Shown here one piece after another: positions 60,496 to 64,000 of a stretch of DNA of 64,000 nucleotides. The translations under genes and the position numbers were made by a program. The stretch spans positions 1 to 64,000 of the forward strand of contig NZ_QMDL01000001.1 in the NCBI RefSeq assembly GCF_003336705.1, read 5' to 3'. The stretch's first letter is position 1. The number at the start of each line of letters is the position of its first letter. Source of the stretch: Marinobacter litoralis (GTDB lineage Bacteria; Pseudomonadota; Gammaproteobacteria; Pseudomonadales; Oleiphilaceae). The notes under the pieces were generated by a model. That model was not told the DNA's origin. It saw only the letters and a program-made list of their open reading frames with translations, and ran no database searches.

Positions 60496-61499
60496 TGTGC
60501 AGCCCCCTTGGTACCTGAAAGCTCGTGAGGCACTGGATTGCTATAGGTCTGGGTGCGGTTGCCACCTTGTTGTTGGGCTCGCCTTAGCGCATTTGAAGCG
60601 CTGATTTGTAAACTGTCGGCATCATCGCCAATGTTTAGGCCCGCAACGCCAACGCTGACGGTCAGTTTCAAACCGTGCGAGGCCATCAGGGTGCACAGGC
60701 CAATCCGGATACGCTCGGCGGTATCTGCCGCTTCTGCGGTGTTGGTGCCCGGCAGTATTGCCAGAAACTGTAAATCGGCCATGCGGTAATAAGTATCAAA
60801 ATCCCGGAGCTGTGAATGCAGATATCGGCCGATGCGGGGCAGAATAGCGCTGATGTCGGCATCCGGAGCCGTGTCGCTCAGGTGGGTGTCTAGTCCAATC
60901 GCCATGGCCGAAAGATGCGTGCCTTCCCGTTCGCTGCGTTGTATTTCCTTGTGTAAATCTGCTGACAAGTACTCTCGGCTTGCAGCTTGGGTTAGTTGGT
61001 CGGTGCGCCGCAAAGGCTTTAGTTGGCGGTCTTTGTATTTTTGCAAAAAGATCAGGATCGCCCCAAGCAGGGTGGAGAGCACAAAGGCGCTAATCATCTG
61101 GTGGCGGTCAGGCAGCGTGATGAGCCATTGCGTACTGGAGATCACGAAAATAACCCCTACGATGGTCACGACAGTTGCCAGGTAAGCCGGAACAAACCCG
61201 AATGTGATCAAAGGCAGGGCATACAGCCAGTGGCTCAGAGCCCAGGGGCCACGCCATAGGGCGGTAAACAGCGCTAAGTTCAGGGTAATAAAAAACAGAA
61301 TGCGCAGTTGTCGCCACGGCATAGATTGTCTGCGGCGGTTGCCGTGCATGCCGGTCAGAAACAAACCCGCTGTAGACGCTGCTGCAGCTGCCGCTAGAGG
61401 TTCTCTCAAAGCGGCAAAGCCCGCCGCGGTCAACGCCAGAACGATAAAACCTATTTTCGAGAGTTTGCTAGGCAGAAATTTTTCGGCCAACTGGGGCAT
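60492..61499 (-). CDS. Membrane GGDEF protein with degenerate active site, c-di-GMP receptor candidate (B)
   Basis: From ATG 61499, with AGGA 9 bp before it, the product is 335 residues. About five membrane helices (residues 15-152) lead into a GGDEF fold from about residue 167 (DQLTQAASREYL). The signature is ADLQF (241-245). The RxxD inhibitory site is kept as RDFD (232-235), with Arg239 in the spacing of canonical enzymes. It is a paralog of the next gene downstream. The open frame runs on to 61910, antisense into proA, and is not used. First gene of the three-gene operon, divergent from proA. Confidence 0.88.
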   Translation of the reverse strand: MPQLAEKFLPSKLSKIGFIVLALTAAGFAALREPLAAAAAASTAGLFLTGMHGNRRRQSMPWRQLRILFFITLNLALFTALWRGPWALSHWLYALPLITFGFVPAYLATVVTIVGVIFVISSTQWLITLPDRHQMISAFVLSTLLGAILIFLQKYKDRQLKPLRRTDQLTQAASREYLSADLHKEIQRSEREGTHLSAMAIGLDTHLSDTAPDADISAILPRIGRYLHSQLRDFDTYYRMADLQFLAILPGTNTAEAADTAERIRIGLCTLMASHGLKLTVSVGVAGLNIGDDADSLQISASNALRRAQQQGGNRTQTYSNPVPHELSGTKGAAQ

Positions 61500-61526
61500 G
61501 GTGACAGTCCTATACCGGCACATCCG

Positions 61527-61557
61527 TTGAATAATGAATCCTGTGCAGCGGTATAAT
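61527..61557 (+). promoter_or_regulatory. Possible sigma70 promoter of proA
   Basis: TTGAAT (61527-61532) and a perfect TATAAT (61552-61557), spaced by 19 bp, 86 bp before the proA start. The spacing is at the upper limit. Confidence 0.5.
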
Positions 61558-61642
61558 AGTCGTTTGGGGTGCGGACTTGAAACGGGAAAGGTAAAGTAAC
61601 CCACCGGTTTTGGATTCAGCTTGCAAATAAGAAGGTATATCA

Positions 61643-62899
61643 ATGAACGTTGCAGCGTATATGACGGAGCTGGGCCAACAGGCTCGGGCCGCCGCACGAG
61701 AAGTTGCCCGATCGTCGACTGACGTAAGAAATCACGCGCTTTCCGCCACCGCAGAAGCACTCGACGGTGCTCGGGCGGAGCTTGCGCAGGCCAATCAGAA
61801 AGATCTGGAAAACGGGCGGGCGAACGGATTGGATGCTGCCATGCTGGATCGGTTAGAGCTGACCCCCGCGCGCATCGATACGATGATCGAAGGTCTGAAA
61901 CAAGTGGCAACCTTGCCAGATCCGGTGGGCGAGATCACGGACATGAACTATCGTCCGTCTGGCATTCAAGTCGGCAAGATGCGGGTGCCTCTGGGGGTGA
62001 TTGGCATTATTTACGAGTCACGCCCGAATGTGACGGTTGAAGCCGCCAGCCTGTGCCTGAAATCCGGCAATGCGACCATTCTTCGGGGCGGCTCTGAAGC
62101 CATTCATTCTAATCAAGCCGTGGCCGCATGTATTGCTCAGGGCCTGGCTGCCGCAGGATTGCCAGAAACGGCTGTCCAAGTGGTTGAAACCACTGACCGT
62201 GATGCCGTAGGCGAATTGATCACCATGCCGCAGTATGTGGATGTGATTGTGCCCCGGGGCGGCAAAGGGTTGATTGAGCGTATCTCCCGGGATGCCAAAG
62301 TGCCGGTGATCAAACACCTTGATGGTGTGTGCCACGTTTATATCGATAGTCACGCCGATCCCGAGAAAGCGATCAAGGTTGCTGTGAACGCCAAAACCCA
62401 CCGCTATGGCACCTGCAACACCATGGAAACTTTGCTGGTGGATCAGGAAATTGCCGAAGATATCCTGACTTTGCTGGCGGCTGAGTTTGATGCAAAAGGT
62501 GTTGAACTTCGCGGCTGCGAACGAACCTTGAAGATTCTGCCTGGCATTGTTGCGGCGACCGAAGACGATTGGCATGAAGAATACCTTGCCCCGATTCTCG
62601 CGGTGCGCGTGGTGGACGGGTTGAGCGGTGCCATTGATCACATCAATCGCTACAGCTCTCAACATACCGAAAGCATCATTACCGAAAACTATACCCGCGC
62701 GCGTCGTTTTCTTACCGAAGTGGATTCCAGTTCCGTGATGGTTAACGCCTCAACGCGGTTTGCGGATGGTTTCGAGTATGGTTTGGGAGCGGAAATTGGC
62801 ATCTCTACCGACAAGATTCATGCCCGTGGTCCGGTTGGGCTGCATGGCCTGACCTCCCAGAAGTATGTGGTGTTCGGTGACGGCCACGTTCGGGCCTGA
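61643..62899 (+). CDS. proA: Glutamate-5-semialdehyde dehydrogenase (gamma-glutamyl phosphate reductase)
   Basis: Second step of proline synthesis, NADPH-dependent reduction of gamma-glutamyl phosphate. The 418-residue protein has [21 protein letters not shown] (about residues 115-135), [29 protein letters not shown] and the catalytic Cys in [16 protein letters not shown]. The C-terminus [23 protein letters not shown] is standard. nadD follows 3 bp later, as in other gammaproteobacteria; proB is elsewhere. Confidence 0.97.
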   Translation: MNVAAYMTELGQQARAAAREVARSSTDVRNHALSATAEALDGARAELAQANQKDLENGRANGLDAAMLDRLELTPARIDTMIEGLKQVATLPDPVGEITDMNYRPSGIQVGKMRVPLGVIGIIYESRPNVTVEAASLCLKSGNATILRGGSEAIHSNQAVAACIAQGLAAAGLPETAVQVVETTDRDAVGELITMPQYVDVIVPRGGKGLIERISRDAKVPVIKHLDGVCHVYIDSHADPEKAIKVAVNAKTHRYGTCNTMETLLVDQEIAEDILTLLAAEFDAKGVELRGCERTLKILPGIVAATEDDWHEEYLAPILAVRVVDGLSGAIDHINRYSSQHTESIITENYTRARRFLTEVDSSSVMVNASTRFADGFEYGLGAEIGISTDKIHARGPVGLHGLTSQKYVVFGDGHVRA

Positions 62900-62902
62900 T
62901 TG

Positions 62903-63553
62903 ATGCACGTAATCTACGGCGGCACCTTCGACCCGATCCACCACGGGCACCTGAGGCTGGCACTGGAAGTGGCCGACGCGTTGCAGGTGGAGAGGATGGA
63001 TTTGATGCCTTGCCACATTCCACCCCATCGAAATGGCACGGGGGCAACCTCGGCTCAGCGGCTCGACATGATTCGCCTTGCCGTTGAAGGCGAGGCGCGC
63101 TTGAGTGTTGATGATCGTGAGTTACAACGTGCAGGGGCATCCTACACAGCGGATACCCTGCGGCAGTTGCGGCAGGAACTGGGCCCGAACCAGCCGCTGG
63201 TGATGGTGCTGGGTACCGATGCCTTCGCTGGCTTTGATCAATGGCGCGATTGGCGAGAAATTCCGCAGTTGGCACATATTGTTGTGGTTCGCCGGCCCGG
63301 CTCTGATTTGCCGACCGGGAGTGTGGCCAGTGGCTTGCTTGAAGAGCGTCGTGCAGAAACGGCAAACGATCTCTGGCAGGCTCCCGCCGGCAAGATACTG
63401 GGGTTTGATGCACCGCTCATGGAAATATCGGCAACGGGTATTCGCCAACGAATTTCCGACGGGCATTCTCCGCGTTACCTGTTGCCCGATTCGGTCTTGC
63501 AGAGAATTCATGAGCAAGGCCTGTATGGTGCCTGCCCCGACAGAAACTTTTAG
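62903..63553 (+). CDS. nadD: Nicotinate-nucleotide adenylyltransferase
   Basis: Makes deamido-NAD from nicotinate mononucleotide and ATP. The 216-residue protein has the nucleotidyltransferase motif YGGTFDPIHHGHLRLA (about residues 5-20), MPCHIPPHR, LGTDAFAGFDQWRDWREI and the C-terminal ISATGIRQRI (the SxTxIR motif). ATG 62903 is used; a TTG one codon earlier is in frame. Next are rsfS and rlmH, the usual nadD-rsfS-rlmH order. Confidence 0.97.
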   Translation: MHVIYGGTFDPIHHGHLRLALEVADALQVERMDLMPCHIPPHRNGTGATSAQRLDMIRLAVEGEARLSVDDRELQRAGASYTADTLRQLRQELGPNQPLVMVLGTDAFAGFDQWRDWREIPQLAHIVVVRRPGSDLPTGSVASGLLEERRAETANDLWQAPAGKILGFDAPLMEISATGIRQRISDGHSPRYLLPDSVLQRIHEQGLYGACPDRNF

Positions 63554-63623
63554 TGCTACAATCGCGCTTGAATATCACTAATCGGGCGGCCATTTGGGCC
63601 AGGGCCCGGAACACAGGGTAATT

Positions 63624-63974
63624 ATGCAGGCAGAACAACTGAAAGATCTGGTCGTAAACGCGCTGGAAGACATCAAAGCGCAAGACATCAGCGTGGTTGA
63701 TGTTCGTGACCGTACCAGCGTAACTGATTTTATGGTTCTCGCATCGGGTACCTCCAGCCGGCACGTGAAATCACTCGCTGATTCCGTGGTAATCGAAGCC
63801 AAAGAGCAGGGGATGCGAGCCAATAACGTAGAAGGTGCGCCGGGCAGCGACTGGATTCTTGTAGATCTGGGCGACGTGGTTGTGCATCTGATGCTGCCAG
63901 CAGCCCGGGAATTCTACGATCTTGAACGCTTCTGGCGTGATGCGCCAGATGCTGGCGCGGCAGGCAGCGAGTAA
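63624..63974 (+). CDS. rsfS: Ribosomal silencing factor RsfS
   Basis: Binds ribosomal protein L14 and blocks subunit joining when nutrients are low. From ATG 63624, with AGGG at 5 bp, the product is 116 residues. It has [52 protein letters not shown] and [10 protein letters not shown], all RsfS signatures. The longer frame from 63594 is not needed. rlmH begins 2 bp after its stop. Confidence 0.96.
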   Translation: MQAEQLKDLVVNALEDIKAQDISVVDVRDRTSVTDFMVLASGTSSRHVKSLADSVVIEAKEQGMRANNVEGAPGSDWILVDLGDVVVHLMLPAAREFYDLERFWRDAPDAGAAGSE

Positions 63975-63976
63975 TC

Positions 63977-64000
63977 ATGCGCCTGCGATTGATCTGCGTG
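63977..64000 (+). CDS. rlmH: 23S rRNA (pseudouridine-1915-N3)-methyltransferase, first 8 codons
   Basis: ATG 63977 begins MRLRLICV, matching the start of pseudomonad-type RlmH. The window ends here, so the gene is cut. Its position right after rsfS fits the conserved nadD-rsfS-rlmH order. Confidence 0.7.

Noticed and set aside
61500..61910. N-terminal extension of the second GGDEF gene
   Set aside because: It would run antisense into proA and through the proA promoter. The ATG at 61499 has a good Shine-Dalgarno and the membrane helices begin just after it.

Overview
The window is one 64 kb stretch of core chromosome from a gammaproteobacterium. Gene order is close to the Pseudomonas/Marinobacter type: petABC-sspA-sspB, lpoA-yraN-diaA next to rsmI-rnpB-mraZ, a full division and cell-wall (dcw) cluster ending in ftsZ-lpxC, and then dciA-M23 peptidase-secA-argJ. 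The genes carry frequent 4-8 bp overlaps and clear sigma70 and Shine-Dalgarno signals. Marinobacter or a close marine relative is my best guess, from gene order and protein style only. I saw no insertion sequence, prophage, integrase, tRNA or CRISPR array.

Layout. 1-90: 3' end of a 5S rRNA gene and the rRNA operon terminator. 183-5501: leuA, an extended holD (DNA polymerase III psi), rimI, prfC and tatD. 5541-6595: the rplM-rpsI ribosomal operon with leader and terminator. 6783-10600: petABC (cytochrome bc1) and sspA-sspB. 10602-13436 (minus): a DiaA-like SIS protein, yraN and lpoA, divergent from rsmI. 14490-14833: RNase P RNA. 15082-32108: the dcw cluster from an MraZ operator through mraZ, rsmH, ftsL, ftsI, murE, murF, mraY, murD, ftsW, murG, murC, ddlB, ftsQ, ftsA and ftsZ, with lpxC after it. 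33251-41173: dciA, an M23 peptidase, secA, argJ, a Nudix-ThiE fusion, moaC and ribA. 41216-45255 (minus): dxs, ispA, xseB and a TANGO2/NRDE protein. 45337-48440: a TauE/SafE permease, lgt, thyA and folA. 48459-54121: a DeaD-type helicase, a thioesterase-like protein, a haloalkane-dehalogenase-like hydrolase, an unknown protein, an AI-2E permease and a small exported peptidoglycan-binding protein. 54187-58052: ilvD, a cNMP-like/HDOD protein and a LON-domain protein. 58049-61499 (minus): a three-gene overlapping operon of two membrane GGDEF proteins and a DedA-PAP2 fusion. 61643-64000: proA, nadD, rsfS and the first 24 bases of rlmH.

Most of the window is housekeeping. The dcw block makes the lipid-linked peptidoglycan precursor and the divisome, with lpoA and lgt in supporting roles. 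dxs and ispA supply the isoprenoid chain for undecaprenyl phosphate, and the DedA-PAP2 fusion may recycle that carrier.

The most unusual part is the operon at 58049-61499. Both GGDEF domains have lost the catalytic signature but keep the RxxD inhibitory-site motif. They therefore look like c-di-GMP sensors rather than synthases, and they are translationally coupled to a predicted lipid phosphatase/flippase fusion. Two other proteins keep their fold but have lost key residues: a DhlA-like haloalkane dehalogenase with Asn in place of the nucleophilic Asp, and a DiaA/GmhA-like SIS protein with both ligand-binding loops changed.
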